Source: Chloroflexota bacterium (lineage in GTDB: Bacteria > Chloroflexota > Anaerolineae > CG2-30-64-16). From it: a stretch of 64,000 nucleotides of DNA. Location of the stretch: NCBI GenBank assembly GCA_026389845.1, contig JAPLHB010000130.1, positions 1 to 64,000 on the forward strand, in the 5' to 3' direction. Positions 8,221 to 18,100 of this stretch are shown in pieces (within the stretch, counting starts at the first letter, position 1; the number at the start of each line of letters is the position of its first letter). The notes beneath the pieces are model-generated. The model saw nothing but the letters and a program-made list of their open reading frames with translations. It did no database searches and had not been told where the DNA came from. The translations under genes and the position numbers were made by a program.

Positions 8221-9777
8221 TCATTGCTCGGTGACGAGCCGCCCAATGAACGATTGGGACGACGAGGCCTTTCCTAGCGCCCCGAGGACCAGCCCGGTGC
8301 GCAAGAAGCTCCATACCAGCGAAAAGCTGCCGCAGACCATAGCGATCCAGGAAAAGTCGGGCATGTAGAGCATCAGATAGCCGCGCCTCTTTCCCAGCAT
8401 AGGTATCAGGGTAAGGGCTACCAACAGATCTGGGATCAGCGGGAGCAGGATATCCAACCCCCACTTGCGTCCACCGCTCGGGCGGCGCTCAGGATCCAGG
8501 CGCCAGCGGGGCAAGAGCCGCAGCGTGGCGACGACGCCGGTAATTTGGAGGGCTGGGATGAGCAGTTGTCCACGCAGCACCCAGGGGATCATGCGAACAA
8601 ACGGGACCGGAGCGGGCTGATCGCCGGCGAGCAGAGCGGCCACACCTGCCCCAAATTCCGCCAGAACGGGGTTCATCCAATGATGGTCGGCATTGAAGAG
8701 CAGGATCACGCCTTTCTTTTGCTCTGGCAGAAGCGCCATATAGGCAGCAAAGTCGGGCAGTGTGCCGCTATGCCAGAGGAGCTTCGTCTGGCCGATTTTA
8801 TCGACGAACCATCCCATCCCGTACTGCCCTAACGAAAGGCCCATAGCACTGAAGTCCGCCACCCCGCGATGCAGCTCGGCGATACCGGCGCCCGAGACGA
8901 TTTGCACGTCCCCATAGCGGCCTCCGTTCAGAAGAGCGATCAGGTAGCGGGCCATATCTTCAGAGCTGGAGATGAGTCCACCGCATGGAAGCGAACCGTG
9001 CGGGAAGGGCATATTGGACGCGGCGATGGGAACGCCGAACCAGTATTGGTGGCCCACCGCCAGGCCGTTCTGTTTCGCCATGGCCTGTGAGGTATAGCTG
9101 TGGCTCATATCCAGAGGGGTGAAGATGTGTTTTTGGATGTAGTCCGCGTACAATTCACCACTGGCGGCCTCGATGATCAGCCCGAGCAAGCTGTAATTCG
9201 AGTTGCTGTATTCGAACGCCGAGCCGACCGGGTGGGCGAGCACGAGCGTTGATAACGCGCGCGCCTGGCGCTCGGTGGCGCCCGGGCTGTGATCGAAGTC
9301 GGCCAGGGGAATCTCCCCGGACGACGTGGGCAAGCCGCTGGTCTGATTCAGCAGATGGCGCACGGTCATTTGGGCGGATGCCTGGGGGTCCGCGACTCGG
9401 AACCAGGGCAGGTAGCGCTGGACGGGGGCGTCCAACTCGATCTTCCCCGCTTCGACGAGCTGCATCACCGCGAGCGCGGTGAATGATTTGGTGGTGGAGC
9501 CCAGGATGAAGGGGGTCTGAGGGGAGGGCGCTTCACCGCCGGGACGTGCACGGCCAAAGCCGCGCCGATGCACGATCCTGTCGCCTTCGACGATGGCCAG
9601 AGACACGCCAGGCATCTTCAGACGACGCATTTCTCCTTCGATGTAAGCGTCGATCGCGTCATAAGAAGCGCTGTTGGAGGCCGGTTTTGCCGAACCGGTG
9701 GTCGCGAAGAGCTTGCGGGTCAGGGCCAGCGCGGCGCCGACGACCAACGATCCGAAGAGGAGCTTCTCTGTGTTCAT
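8221..9777 (-). CDS. Membrane-anchored serine beta-lactamase-family hydrolase
   Basis: 518 residues. An N-terminal hydrophobic segment (LLFGSLVVGAALALTRKLF) acts as signal or anchor. It is followed by a class C beta-lactamase/DD-peptidase-like domain: the nucleophile Ser-x-x-Lys in GSTTKSFTALAV, Tyr-x-Asn in FEYSNSNYSLLG and HSG in LLWHSGTLPD. About 130 C-terminal residues hold three or four membrane spans. Relatives are esterases, D-amino peptidases or peptidases at least as often as true beta-lactamases, so resistance is not implied. Last gene of a five-gene minus-strand block. Confidence 0.88.
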   Translation of the reverse strand: MNTEKLLFGSLVVGAALALTRKLFATTGSAKPASNSASYDAIDAYIEGEMRRLKMPGVSLAIVEGDRIVHRRGFGRARPGGEAPSPQTPFILGSTTKSFTALAVMQLVEAGKIELDAPVQRYLPWFRVADPQASAQMTVRHLLNQTSGLPTSSGEIPLADFDHSPGATERQARALSTLVLAHPVGSAFEYSNSNYSLLGLIIEAASGELYADYIQKHIFTPLDMSHSYTSQAMAKQNGLAVGHQYWFGVPIAASNMPFPHGSLPCGGLISSSEDMARYLIALLNGGRYGDVQIVSGAGIAELHRGVADFSAMGLSLGQYGMGWFVDKIGQTKLLWHSGTLPDFAAYMALLPEQKKGVILLFNADHHWMNPVLAEFGAGVAALLAGDQPAPVPFVRMIPWVLRGQLLIPALQITGVVATLRLLPRWRLDPERRPSGGRKWGLDILLPLIPDLLVALTLIPMLGKRRGYLMLYMPDFSWIAMVCGSFSLVWSFLRTGLVLGALGKASSSQSFIGRLVTEQ

Positions 9778-9790
9778 GGTAGGGACTCCG

Positions 9791-10246
9791 TCATAGCCAT
9801 GGTATCTTCACCTTATTGCGGTATTCATCCCAGGCAGCGCCGAAAGTCTTTGACAGCAGCCTTTCTTCGTCAGGCGCGAATATCCTCGACGCAACATAGA
9901 GGATGATTCCGATCAGAACTCCTAACCAGGTATTGAGCAGAAGACCAATCCACGGCAGCACAAGCAAAGCCACACCTGTATACAGTGGGTGCTTGACCAA
10001 AGCGTAGGGTCCACTTGTAATCAGTTCATGCCTGGGTACCTTTATCAGGATCAGGACGACTGACCATATCCAGATCGTGACTCCAGGGATCAGAATGATG
10101 ATGGAGAGCGCCCTTAAGGCACTTGGTGGACCGCCAACACCGAACAGCGACGGCCGCAGGATATTCAGGACCAAACCGACGAGCAAGAACGGCAACGTAA
10201 GCAACATGATTCTGTCTCCACTTCCTACGAGTCTTTTCAGGTTCAT
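9791..10246 (-). CDS. ICMT-like membrane methyltransferase (isoprenylcysteine carboxyl methyltransferase family)
   Basis: 151 residues with four likely membrane helices. The family signature is HELITSGPYALVKHPLYTG, followed by the C-terminal FAPDEERLLSKTFGAAWDEY, which contacts S-adenosylmethionine in ICMT/PEMT-like enzymes. Bacterial members methylate diverse lipophilic substrates. It sits 13 bp before the serine hydrolase and 67 bp after the alpha/beta hydrolase on the same strand, so a shared transcript is likely. The actual substrate is unknown. Confidence 0.85.
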   Translation of the reverse strand: MNLKRLVGSGDRIMLLTLPFLLVGLVLNILRPSLFGVGGPPSALRALSIIILIPGVTIWIWSVVLILIKVPRHELITSGPYALVKHPLYTGVALLVLPWIGLLLNTWLGVLIGIILYVASRIFAPDEERLLSKTFGAAWDEYRNKVKIPWL

Positions 10247-10313
10247 GTTCTTTCCTCCAGTATTCCAGGCTGCAATGAGCCATGACTCTGTTCCATCGTT
10301 CTTCTCCCCTTTC

Positions 10314-11150
10314 TTATGCGGTAGCCATGAAGTCCCTGACTGCCCGGATGACTTCAGCGGGCCGCTCCATGTGCGGATTATGACCGGCGCGCTCGATAAG
10401 CACCAGTTCCGCGTTCGGTAGTCGATCTGCGAGAATCGCTTGATGTTCCGGCGGGAACAGAAAGTCGTAGCGCCCGGCCATCACCAGGGTAGGCGCCTGG
10501 ATCTCGCTGAGCCGGTCCATCACCGTCCAGCCATTGAGCAACTGACTGTAACCAAAGATGAGGGCTTCGGGTTGATACTTTGTACGAGGCCCTGAAATCA
10601 TCTCGTGGGCTATCCCCAGCAGGTTGATGCGGTAGAAGTACGCGCTCATAAACTTCATAGAGGTGGGAAGGAACTCGCCGGGTGTCAACTGGCCGTTATA
10701 GAAACGACGAGCCGCTTGCACGGCGCTGGCGCTGTAGCCTCGTTTCGCCAGGATCTCCGGTGCATTCTGCTGCACCCACCATTGGTCGCCGCCGGTATCC
10801 ATCAATACCAGGTGCGAGAGACTTTGCGGATAACGCAGCGCATACTCCAGGGCGAGGTTCCCGCCAAAGGAATGTCCGAGCACCGCCCACTTGTCGAAGC
10901 CCAGCGCCTGGCGCAGCGCGTCTGCATCCGCGGTCAGGTTCTCGAACGTCATGGATGAGACTTCCGCCCCCTCCGAGCGGCCATTGCACCGGTGGTCATA
11001 AAAGATCAGGGTGAATTGATCTGCTAAAGGCTGTAAGGGCAGCATGGTCGTGTAATCCAGGCCAGGGCCGCCATGCATGAGTACCAACGGATATCCGTGT
11101 CCGATGACTTTCACGAAGAGGGACACGTCACGAATTGGGATGGTTGTCAT
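10314..11150 (-). CDS. Alpha/beta hydrolase, proline iminopeptidase-like
   Basis: 278 residues with the oxyanion-hole motif LVLMHGGPGLDY, the nucleophile elbow GHSFGGN, an acid in MAGRYDFLFPPEHQ and the catalytic His in ERAGHNPHMERP. HGGPG is typical of proline iminopeptidases and their close kin. The lid region carries no further clue. It could be a peptidase or an esterase. Third gene of the five-gene minus-strand block bracketed by direct repeats. Confidence 0.88.
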   Translation of the reverse strand: MTTIPIRDVSLFVKVIGHGYPLVLMHGGPGLDYTTMLPLQPLADQFTLIFYDHRCNGRSEGAEVSSMTFENLTADADALRQALGFDKWAVLGHSFGGNLALEYALRYPQSLSHLVLMDTGGDQWWVQQNAPEILAKRGYSASAVQAARRFYNGQLTPGEFLPTSMKFMSAYFYRINLLGIAHEMISGPRTKYQPEALIFGYSQLLNGWTVMDRLSEIQAPTLVMAGRYDFLFPPEHQAILADRLPNAELVLIERAGHNPHMERPAEVIRAVRDFMATA

Positions 11151-11268
11151 AAGCTACTCTCCTAACAAAGGTCGCACTGAGTTGCGTCCAACGGCATCGA
11201 GCTAGATCGCTCGGTGGCTCGGGCTGGACTCATTAATATGGCAGGTAGGCCGGCAAGGCGCCACTGCT

Positions 11269-12651
11269 TCACCACACGCCTTGCGCCCTCAATTCCTCCA
11301 TCGCGGCTTCATAAATCTCGATCAGCCGTGTGATGTCCTCGTCTGTGTGAGCCGCGCTCATGAAACCATGACTGGGCGTAATGTGCAGCCCGTTCTTGCG
11401 GTACAGCAGCCTCAAACCAGCGCTGGCGGCCCGGTTCCCCTCGCGCAGGTCCCGGACGCTATTGACCGGTCCACGCACCGTGTGCATCGAAAACATGGAG
11501 CCAACGCCTGTTGCTATGGCCGGATAGTTCCCTTCCTGGGCAAACCGGTTGATCTCGGTCCGAAAGCGGTCACCCATCGCGTTCATACGTGCATACAGCC
11601 GCGGTTCTTTGCTCAGGCGTCGTAGGACAGCAGTCCCGGCCGCTGTAGTCATAGGGTTGCCGTTGAAGGTTCCTGCCACGAGAATAGATCGCTCCGGGTC
11701 AACATCGTATTCCATCAGACGCATTGCCTCGGCAGTTCCACCCACCGCCCCAAAGGGAAGACCACCGCCGGCCACCTTGCCGTAGGTACTCACATCAGGT
11801 ATAACCCCGTAGAACTCCTGAGCTCCGCCTGGGGCCAAACGAAAGCCGGTGATCACTTCGTCAAAGATGAGGAAGGCCCCGATCTCGCGTGTGATTCTGC
11901 GTAGCTCTGCTAGGAATTCCCTGTTTGCCGGTATTGTGCCGGCGGCGCCCTGCACAGGCTCGATAATCACACCAGCCAGCCGGGGTGCATGACGAAGGAT
12001 CTTGTCGAAGGCCGCCGGGTGATTGTAGGGCAAGACAATCGTGTCCTTCCAGGCTCCCTCGGCAAGCCCTGGGCTTTCGGGGACGGCCGTGGGATCCTCG
12101 ACGGGTCCACTGCGATCGGGCCCTGGGCGCGGACGACCGAAGCTGACGGCCAGAAGATCATGAGTTCCGTGATATCCCCCCTCGAATTTCGCAACCAGGG
12201 GCCGCCCTACCGTGGCACGCGCCAGCCGCAGCGCGTACATGGTTGCCTCAGTCCCCGAGTTGCAGAAGGTCACCTTTTCTACGCCTGGCGCCATGTCGCA
12301 AAACAACTTTGCAAACGCATATTCGTGCTCGTGGCATTGTCCATAAGAGGTACCACGCGGCAACGCCTCCCTGATCGCGGCTTCGACCTCGTCCGGCGCG
12401 TTGCCGAGGATCATGGTCGAGAAGCCAAGCATGCAGTCCAGGTATTCATTGTCATCCGCGTCCCAGATCCTGGCGCCTCTCGCCCTCTTAATCACCATAG
12501 GAAACGGATCCGCCAGCCGGAAGAGGCTCCCTACACCCGCCGGCATGACAGAGCGGTTTTGTTGCCAGATCGATAGTGACCTGGGACTCTTGGCCATTAT
12601 CTCGCCGCGATACCCGTCTAGAATACTTGCGATTCTTTCCTTGTTATCCAT
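11269..12651 (-). CDS. Class III PLP aminotransferase, glutamate-1-semialdehyde aminomutase-like
   Basis: 460 residues. It shows the class III fold: substrate region NSGTEATMYALRLARA, the PLP-contact Asp in FLIFDEVITGFRL and the Schiff-base Lys in STYGKVAGGGLPFGAVGG. The overall pattern is that of HemL-like proteins, but it is longer than HemL (about 430) and sits outside any tetrapyrrole cluster. A secondary-metabolic transaminase or aminomutase is more likely than heme synthesis. It follows the acyltransferase-like gene by 33 bp. Confidence 0.88.
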   Translation of the reverse strand: MDNKERIASILDGYRGEIMAKSPRSLSIWQQNRSVMPAGVGSLFRLADPFPMVIKRARGARIWDADDNEYLDCMLGFSTMILGNAPDEVEAAIREALPRGTSYGQCHEHEYAFAKLFCDMAPGVEKVTFCNSGTEATMYALRLARATVGRPLVAKFEGGYHGTHDLLAVSFGRPRPGPDRSGPVEDPTAVPESPGLAEGAWKDTIVLPYNHPAAFDKILRHAPRLAGVIIEPVQGAAGTIPANREFLAELRRITREIGAFLIFDEVITGFRLAPGGAQEFYGVIPDVSTYGKVAGGGLPFGAVGGTAEAMRLMEYDVDPERSILVAGTFNGNPMTTAAGTAVLRRLSKEPRLYARMNAMGDRFRTEINRFAQEGNYPAIATGVGSMFSMHTVRGPVNSVRDLREGNRAASAGLRLLYRKNGLHITPSHGFMSAAHTDEDITRLIEIYEAAMEELRAQGVW

Positions 12652-12684
12652 TTGTATACTCTCCTTTCAGCGAGTGATCATCAT

Positions 12685-13503
12685 TCACCGAGCATTCGTC
12701 TCATCCAGCCCGTATCCGCTCTCAATCAGTTCCACCAGGCGGCGTACAAAGCGTGTCGCCGGTGCCCCGTCAACAACATAATGATCGAACGCCACCGTCA
12801 GGTTGAGGATCTCGCGAGGCTCGATCCGGCCCTCCACTACGGCTGGCTTCCAGGCGATGCTCCCCACCACCAGGTCGAGCGAGTGCCGTGTTGACTCTAG
12901 CCCCCAGCCGCTATGGCCCTTACCAAACATACCTACCGCTGTGATACCAACGGTGCCTGCCATGGACACGGGGATCGTCGGATCACGGCGCGTGGCCATA
13001 CCGAGCACAGCCTTGACCAGCCTGGACAGCGGCCACGGAAGCAACATGGCAGAACGGAACCAAGCAGGCATCTCACTGCTCAGTGGCACCGGTGTGGACT
13101 GTACCGCGCGGATCTCATGGTGGATTTCGAGGTATGTCTTGTGGTTGGCATCCCGGATGACATGCCCCGTCAGGGCACGCGTCTCTCCTATCTGCCGTTC
13201 GACCATCAACCCAACGTCCACGTCGTCGAACAGGACGAGTTGTCTGCGGCCTCTTAGGTAGGCCTGCACTGCCTTGTCTTCATCCACGGCGCGGGCCAGG
13301 CAGTAGGCCAGGAAACCGGTGAAGGAAAGTGTCTCACCGGTACGCGCTTTGTGCTCGGCGATGAACTGCCGAGCGACCGTCACGTCCACTTCGAGCAGGC
13401 CGTACATGTGATGCGTCGGCCTAGACAGGTCGATGATGTTCAGCCACGCGCGACGCCCCGGTGGGATAGCGACGACTTGATAGGGTCCGGTTTTCTCATT
13501 CAT
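12685..13503 (-). CDS. Stand-alone 2-oxo acid dehydrogenase E2 catalytic-domain-like acyltransferase
   Basis: 272 residues resembling only the catalytic domain of E2 acyltransferases (chloramphenicol acetyltransferase fold). The active-site motif is His-x-x-x-Asp-Gly in FDHYVVDGAPATRF near the C terminus; a preceding segment reads TVGITAVGMFG. There is no lipoyl domain, no subunit-binding domain and no E1 or E3 neighbour. It is therefore probably a free-standing acyltransferase rather than part of a dehydrogenase complex. First gene of the five-gene block; the next gene begins 33 bp on. Confidence 0.85.
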   Translation of the reverse strand: MNEKTGPYQVVAIPPGRRAWLNIIDLSRPTHHMYGLLEVDVTVARQFIAEHKARTGETLSFTGFLAYCLARAVDEDKAVQAYLRGRRQLVLFDDVDVGLMVERQIGETRALTGHVIRDANHKTYLEIHHEIRAVQSTPVPLSSEMPAWFRSAMLLPWPLSRLVKAVLGMATRRDPTIPVSMAGTVGITAVGMFGKGHSGWGLESTRHSLDLVVGSIAWKPAVVEGRIEPREILNLTVAFDHYVVDGAPATRFVRRLVELIESGYGLDETNAR

Positions 13504-13730
13504 AGTGTGTTGTCCTCCATTCTCAAGCAGGCGTCATCCAACTTCCCTGCCAGCATCCCGGGTTCCCGTAAATGATTTGCTAAGTCCCGGACATTGTCTG
13601 CTTCTCAGGTCATAACCGCGATACCCACACCGCCAAGCCGCCTATCTTGCTGGAATACTAACAACAGCATGATGTGATCGTAGCAGAGATCAGCGTGGGT
13701 GTCATCGCAGAGAAAGCGGATTCGAGGTCA

Positions 13731-13763
13731 CAAAAAAGAGAGACCGCACAGGGGCGGTCTCTC
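13731..13763 (-). terminator. Rho-independent terminator of the LuxR-type regulator
   Basis: A perfect 10-bp stem (GAGAGACCGC at 13738-13747, GCGGTCTCTC at 13754-13763) with a six-base loop, followed on the minus strand by six T (plus A at 13732-13737). It lies about 85 bp past the regulator stop. Confidence 0.8.
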
Positions 13764-13806
13764 CATGCTTTCGAGTAGAGTATCTACCGGAAAAGTAGTA
13801 GAACGA

Positions 13807-13837
13807 GACCCTCAAGGTCTCGGAGACCTTGAGGGTC
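13807..13837. repeat. 31-bp near-perfect palindrome
   Basis: The arms GACCCTCAAGGTCTC and GAGACCTTGAGGGTC pair perfectly around one central base. It lies just after the regulator stop and is absent from the other repeat copy, so it looks inserted. It has no T tract of its own. Confidence 0.8.
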
Positions 13838-13846
13838 TGAGATGCC

Positions 13847-14524
13847 CTAACCACCCACGAACGACGGGACGTCCTCTAGCGAGGCCAGGCCTTCCCGCAG
13901 CGCATACAACGCGGCCTGCGTCCGGCTCGCCAGGTGCAGCTTGCTCAGGACGTTGCTGACGTGCGTGCTCACGGTCAGCTCGGCGATGACCAGCCTCTCG
14001 GAGATCTCGCGGTTGCTCAAGCCCTGAGCCACCAGGCGCAGCACTTCCAGCTCGCGGCCGGTGAGCGGATCGGTGGTGGGCGACGCCGCGGCGGGGTGCG
14101 CCATCTCGAAGAGCATCTTGCTGGCAATAGCCGGCTCCAGCGAAGGCTGGCCCCGGTAGACCTGGTGGATCGCCTGCACCAACTCATGCGGCCCGGAGTC
14201 CTTCAGCAGATACCCCAGCGCGCCGGCCTTGATCGCAGGGAAGACCTTGTCGTCGGCGGCGAAGCTGGTGAGCACCAGCACGCGCGTGCCCGGCAGCGCC
14301 GCCGTGATCTGACGCGTGGCCTCGATGCCATCCATCTTCGGCATCATCATGTCCATCAGCACCACGTCCGGCTGCAGCGCCCGCGCTTTGGCGACGGCAT
14401 CCGCCCCATCAGCGGCCTCGCCCACCACCTGGATATCCGGCTCCGTCGCCAACAGCGCGGCAATCCCTTTGCGGACAATGGCGTGATCGTCGGTAATCAA
14501 GACGCGAATGAGCGTAGATGGCAC
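13847..14524 (-). CDS. LuxR/NarL-type DNA-binding response regulator
   Basis: 225 residues. A receiver domain (phospho-acceptor in [15 protein letters not shown], switch Lys in GYLLKDSGP) is followed by a LuxR helix-turn-helix ([18 protein letters not shown], then [16 protein letters not shown]). It should bind promoters when phosphorylated. A GTG start at 14524 is used because AGGAGAC lies at proper spacing. The cognate kinase is very likely the HisKA_3 kinase at 15082-18462 on the same strand, from which it is now separated by repeats and a broken four-helix-bundle gene. Confidence 0.95.
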   Translation of the reverse strand: MPSTLIRVLITDDHAIVRKGIAALLATEPDIQVVGEAADGADAVAKARALQPDVVLMDMMMPKMDGIEATRQITAALPGTRVLVLTSFAADDKVFPAIKAGALGYLLKDSGPHELVQAIHQVYRGQPSLEPAIASKMLFEMAHPAAASPTTDPLTGRELEVLRLVAQGLSNREISERLVIAELTVSTHVSNVLSKLHLASRTQAALYALREGLASLEDVPSFVGG

Positions 14525-14545
14525 TTGTGTCTCCTATGATGCGAA

Positions 14546-14684
14546 AGGGGAACTTTGGGGAACTCCGGGGAACTGCGGGGAACTCCGAATCTCCCTCAGT
14601 TCCCTCAAGTTCCCTCAGTTCCCTCAAGTTCCTCCCAGTTCCCTCAAGTTCCTCTCAGTTCCCTCAGTTCCCCCAAGTTCCCCG
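14546..14684. repeat. Array of 9-10-nt GGGAACT units in both orientations
   Basis: Four GGGGAACTNN units read on the plus strand (14546-14590), followed by about nine units of the reverse complement (AGTTCCCTCA and variants). The two halves can fold on each other. The array overlaps the 3' part of the four-helix-bundle ORF. A related array lies on the other side of that ORF at 15158-15233. Confidence 0.9.
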
Positions 14685-15148
14685 TCTTCGACCAGGTACA
14701 CCGCGCGCGCCTCCTTAACGCCGAAGCTCTTATCCCAATCCCCAGCCTGGCGCTTTTCTATCAGGCTGGCAATCAGACGCTCCAGCAGGTAAGTGGTATC
14801 GCTGTACTGTTCCAGCAGGTCGGCCAGCTTTGCACCTGCCACCAGTCCCCATCGCTCACAAGTCTGAATTTGACTGCCAAGCTCCCCGAGAGACCCGCGG
14901 GCGATCTCGCAGAAGCGAATGTAGTCTCCGAGCGCTGCCCGGCAGTACCCCTCCGCGATGTTGTCCTTGACAGACGATGCCGAGCCGCACATTTGATCCA
15001 GCAGACGATAGTACCCCGGCCCAAACCCCACCGTGATCTCATGCGCCATCGCCGCCAAATCATCCGCCTTCTACCACGCAATCAGCTTCTTGTAACCGTA
15101 CAACTTCTGAAACGTCTGCGTCTTCCCACCCTGATACTCCCGCGGCAT
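14624..15148 (-). pseudogene. Four-helix-bundle protein (23S rRNA intervening-sequence type), in-frame TAG
   Basis: Read from ATG at 15148, the frame gives 25 codons ending KLIAW, then TAG at 15071-15073, then continues KADDLAAMAHEITVGF. The family usually has LIAW-Gln-KA at this point, so a CAG to TAG change is the simple reading. The downstream part holds the family core SVKDNIAEGYCRAALGDYIR and GSLGELGSQ. The last 20 or so codons are made of the GGGAACT repeat array. Members of this family lie in 23S rRNA intervening sequences or free in the genome; their role is unknown. An internal start at 15058 could still give a shortened product. Confidence 0.8.
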
Positions 15149-18100
15149 CTTGCACCCCCTATGTTCCCAAGGTTTCCCCAAGTTCCCTCGCAGTTCCTCA
15201 GAGTTCCCCCAAGTTCCTCGCAGTTCCCCCACGCCACCCTCACCCGCGTCCCCTTCCCCGCCTCACTTGCCACCTCTAACTTCGCCCCGAGCCGCTGCGC
15301 ACGTTCGCGCAGGCCGCGCAAGCCCTGACCGCCCGCTTCGGCGGCGCTGACGGGATCGAACCCCACGCCGTCGTCGGCCACTTCCAGGCGCGCGAAGTCG
15401 GCGCCGAATGCCAGGGAGACGCTGACGTGTTGGGCGTGGGCGTGGCGCAGCACGTTATTCAGCGCTTCCTGGGCGATCTGGTAAAGCTCCTGTTGGACGG
15501 CCAGCGGCAGATTCTCCGTGCCTTCAACCCGCAGATCAGCCACCATGCCGCCGCGGCCTTCGACGGCCTTCAACCGAGCGCGCAACACTTCGGCCAGGCC
15601 GGTCTTCTCCAGGGCCGGCGGACGCAGCTCGAAGATGAGCAGGCGCATCTCGCGCAGCGCATCCTGCGAGGTATCGCGCAGCGAGCGCAGATGTTCCGCG
15701 GCGCGCGTCGTCTCGCCGGTCGTCAGCAGGCGGGCCGCGGCCTCGGCGTAGAGGGTCACACTGTAGAGTAACTGCGTCACCGAGTCGTGCAGATCGCGCG
15801 CCAGGCGGCTCCGCTCGGCCAACGCGGCCGTAGCTTCGGCTTGCTCGCGCAACCGGGCGCTTTCGATCGCCAGCGCGGCCTGGTTGCCGATGCCGAGGGC
15901 CAGTTGGGTCTCCTCCTCCGAAAAGACACGCGGTTCCCGATAATAGAAGGCAATCGCACCGTAGCCCGCATCCTTGACGACCAGCGGAACCGTCAGCACC
16001 GCGCGGAAACTCTCCACCAGCCGCTGGAGCTGGCCGCATTCCGCCTCGGTCGGCAGGCGTCCCCCCTGGTCATAGATGATCTGGCTACTGCGCGTGTCGG
16101 GCACGGCGACAGGCTGACGAGTTGCCAGGGCCTGGCCCGCCGCGCACAGCCCAGCCGGGATCCTCAGGGCGGCCACGTAGTCAGGATCCAGGCCGCACGA
16201 CGCCTGGATCGCTAACACCCCCTCCAGATCCTGCAATCGGAAGATGGACGCCGCATCGCTGCCCAGCAGCCGGCAGGATTGGTTGGCGATGTAATCCAGG
16301 GTCTCATCCAGCGATTGCCGGGAGTTGAGCACGGTCAGGATGCCGCGTAACCCCTCAGCCACCGCGCGGCGGCGTTCGGCCATGGCGTTGAGCGTCGTCA
16401 GTTGGGCAGTGCGCTCCTCGACACGACGTTCGAGAGTCTGGTAGGCCATCTGCAGCGCCGCCTGCGCCCGCTGATGCTCCAGCGCGTTGGCGAAGATCTC
16501 GCCGACGATCCGCAGCAGCGCGATGTCATCTTCGGGCCACGCCATCTCGGCCCGCACCGCATCGAAGCCCACAAAGCCGACCAGCGCCCCACGATAGGTC
16601 ATGGGAACGTTGACCAGCGAGCAAATCCCTGCGGTCTGGAACTGGCGCTGCTCGACCGCGGCCTCCGGCGGCAGGCTGGCGACCCGCGGGACGTGGACGG
16701 CCTCGAACCGCCGCAGCCGTTCCATCAGCCAGGGCAACGCGCCGACGGCAACATCCTTCAAGGCGGACGCGCAGGGCCGAATCCCGTCGGCGCACCACTC
16801 GTGGGTGTCGCGCAGAGTGGCCCCGTCTTCGGAGAACAAGAAGACGTAGCTGCGATCCACGCCGGCGAACTCGCCGATGGCCTGCAGCGCCCGATGAATG
16901 CCCGCGCCGATCGCGTCGGGCGCCAGGTTGATGAAATCGGTGGAGATGCCGGTGATAAGCTGCTCGAAGTTGAGCCGTCGCTGCAGCGCCTCATCGGCCT
17001 GCTTGCGCTCGGTGATGTCGGTATGCGAACCGGCCATGCGATAGGGCTGACCGGCCGCATCCCGCAGCACGATGCCGCGCGCCAGGATCCAGCGGTAGGA
17101 GCCATCCTTGTGCCGCAGGCGATGCTCGAGCTGGTAGATCGGCGTGCGACCCCGCAGATAGGCCTGCACCGTGTCCAGCGTGTGGGGGACGTCATCGGGA
17201 TGGGTGAGTTGTTGCCATACTTCGAACCGATTGGCGATCTCGTGATCTTCGTAGCCCAGCATGCTCTTCCAGCGCGGCGAGAAGTAGGTGTCGCCGGTGC
17301 GGATGTCCCAATCCCAGATGCCGTCGTTGGTTCCCTGCAAGACCAGCGCCAGGCGCTCCTCGCGCGCTTGCAGCTCAGTGTAGGAACGGGAAAGCTGTGC
17401 CGACATCCGGTTGAACTGCCGGATCAGCTCCTCCAGCTCGTCGCCGGTGGTCGCCTGGAGCGTCTGGCCAAATTTGCCGCCGGCGACCTCCTGGGCCGCG
17501 CCGATCAGGTCGGTGATCGGCTGCGTGATCCGGCGTGAGGCGACCGCGACGACTGCGGCCGGAATGAGAACGCCGAGCGCGAGCAGCAAGAAGAGGAACC
17601 GGCGGTAGGCTTCGCTGCCCGCCAGCAGCTTACCCCACTCGACCTCTGTGACCAGGCCCCACGGCGTCCCCGGCGCCGGCGCATAAGACGCCACGATGTC
17701 GCGGCCGGCCACGTCCCGCGTGCGCAGCGCGCCCGTCCGGCCGTTCGTCACCTCCCGCACCGCGTCCAGACCCGAGAAGTCTTCGCCGATCCGGTCGGCG
17801 TCGGCGTGGTAGATGACCTGACCGTTGTGATCCACCAAGTAGGCCGTCTCGCCCCCGCCCAGGCGCAGCTTGACGATGCTGCCATAGAACGCGCTGACGG
17901 TGGTGACGCCCACGCGGAACATGCCGGCAGCCAGCCCCCGGAACTCGCCCTGGCTGCCCATCATGGGCACGGCCACCACGATGACGGCCGCGCCGCCCGG
18001 CCCATCGCCCACGACGTCCGAGAAGAGGGAGCCGGGCGTGCGGGCCATCTGCCGGAAATATGGCCGCGCCGACCAATCCTGCCCCAGGATGTCGGGCCGC

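Larger units (their letters stand above)
13671..13880 (+). repeat. Right copy of the direct repeat bracketing the five-gene block
   Basis: Aligns with 7969-8146. It holds a perfect terminator, a partly decayed second inverted repeat and the last codons of the LuxR-type regulator gene. Relative to the left copy it carries an extra palindrome at 13807-13837. Confidence 0.75.

Noticed and set aside
8221-9777. Antibiotic resistance beta-lactamase
   Set aside because: The catalytic motifs are shared with many esterases and peptidases, and the C-terminal membrane spans are unlike resistance enzymes.
11269-12651. Calling the aminotransferase hemL
   Set aside because: It is longer than HemL, lies with hydrolase and acyltransferase genes and not with tetrapyrrole genes, and sits in an accessory block.
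12685-13503. Part of a pyruvate dehydrogenase complex
   Set aside because: It lacks lipoyl and binding domains, and no E1 or E3 genes are nearby.
15071-15073. TAG read as pyrrolysine or selenocysteine-like recoding
   Set aside because: No pyl genes or recoding signal are visible, and other genes in the window use TAG as a normal stop.
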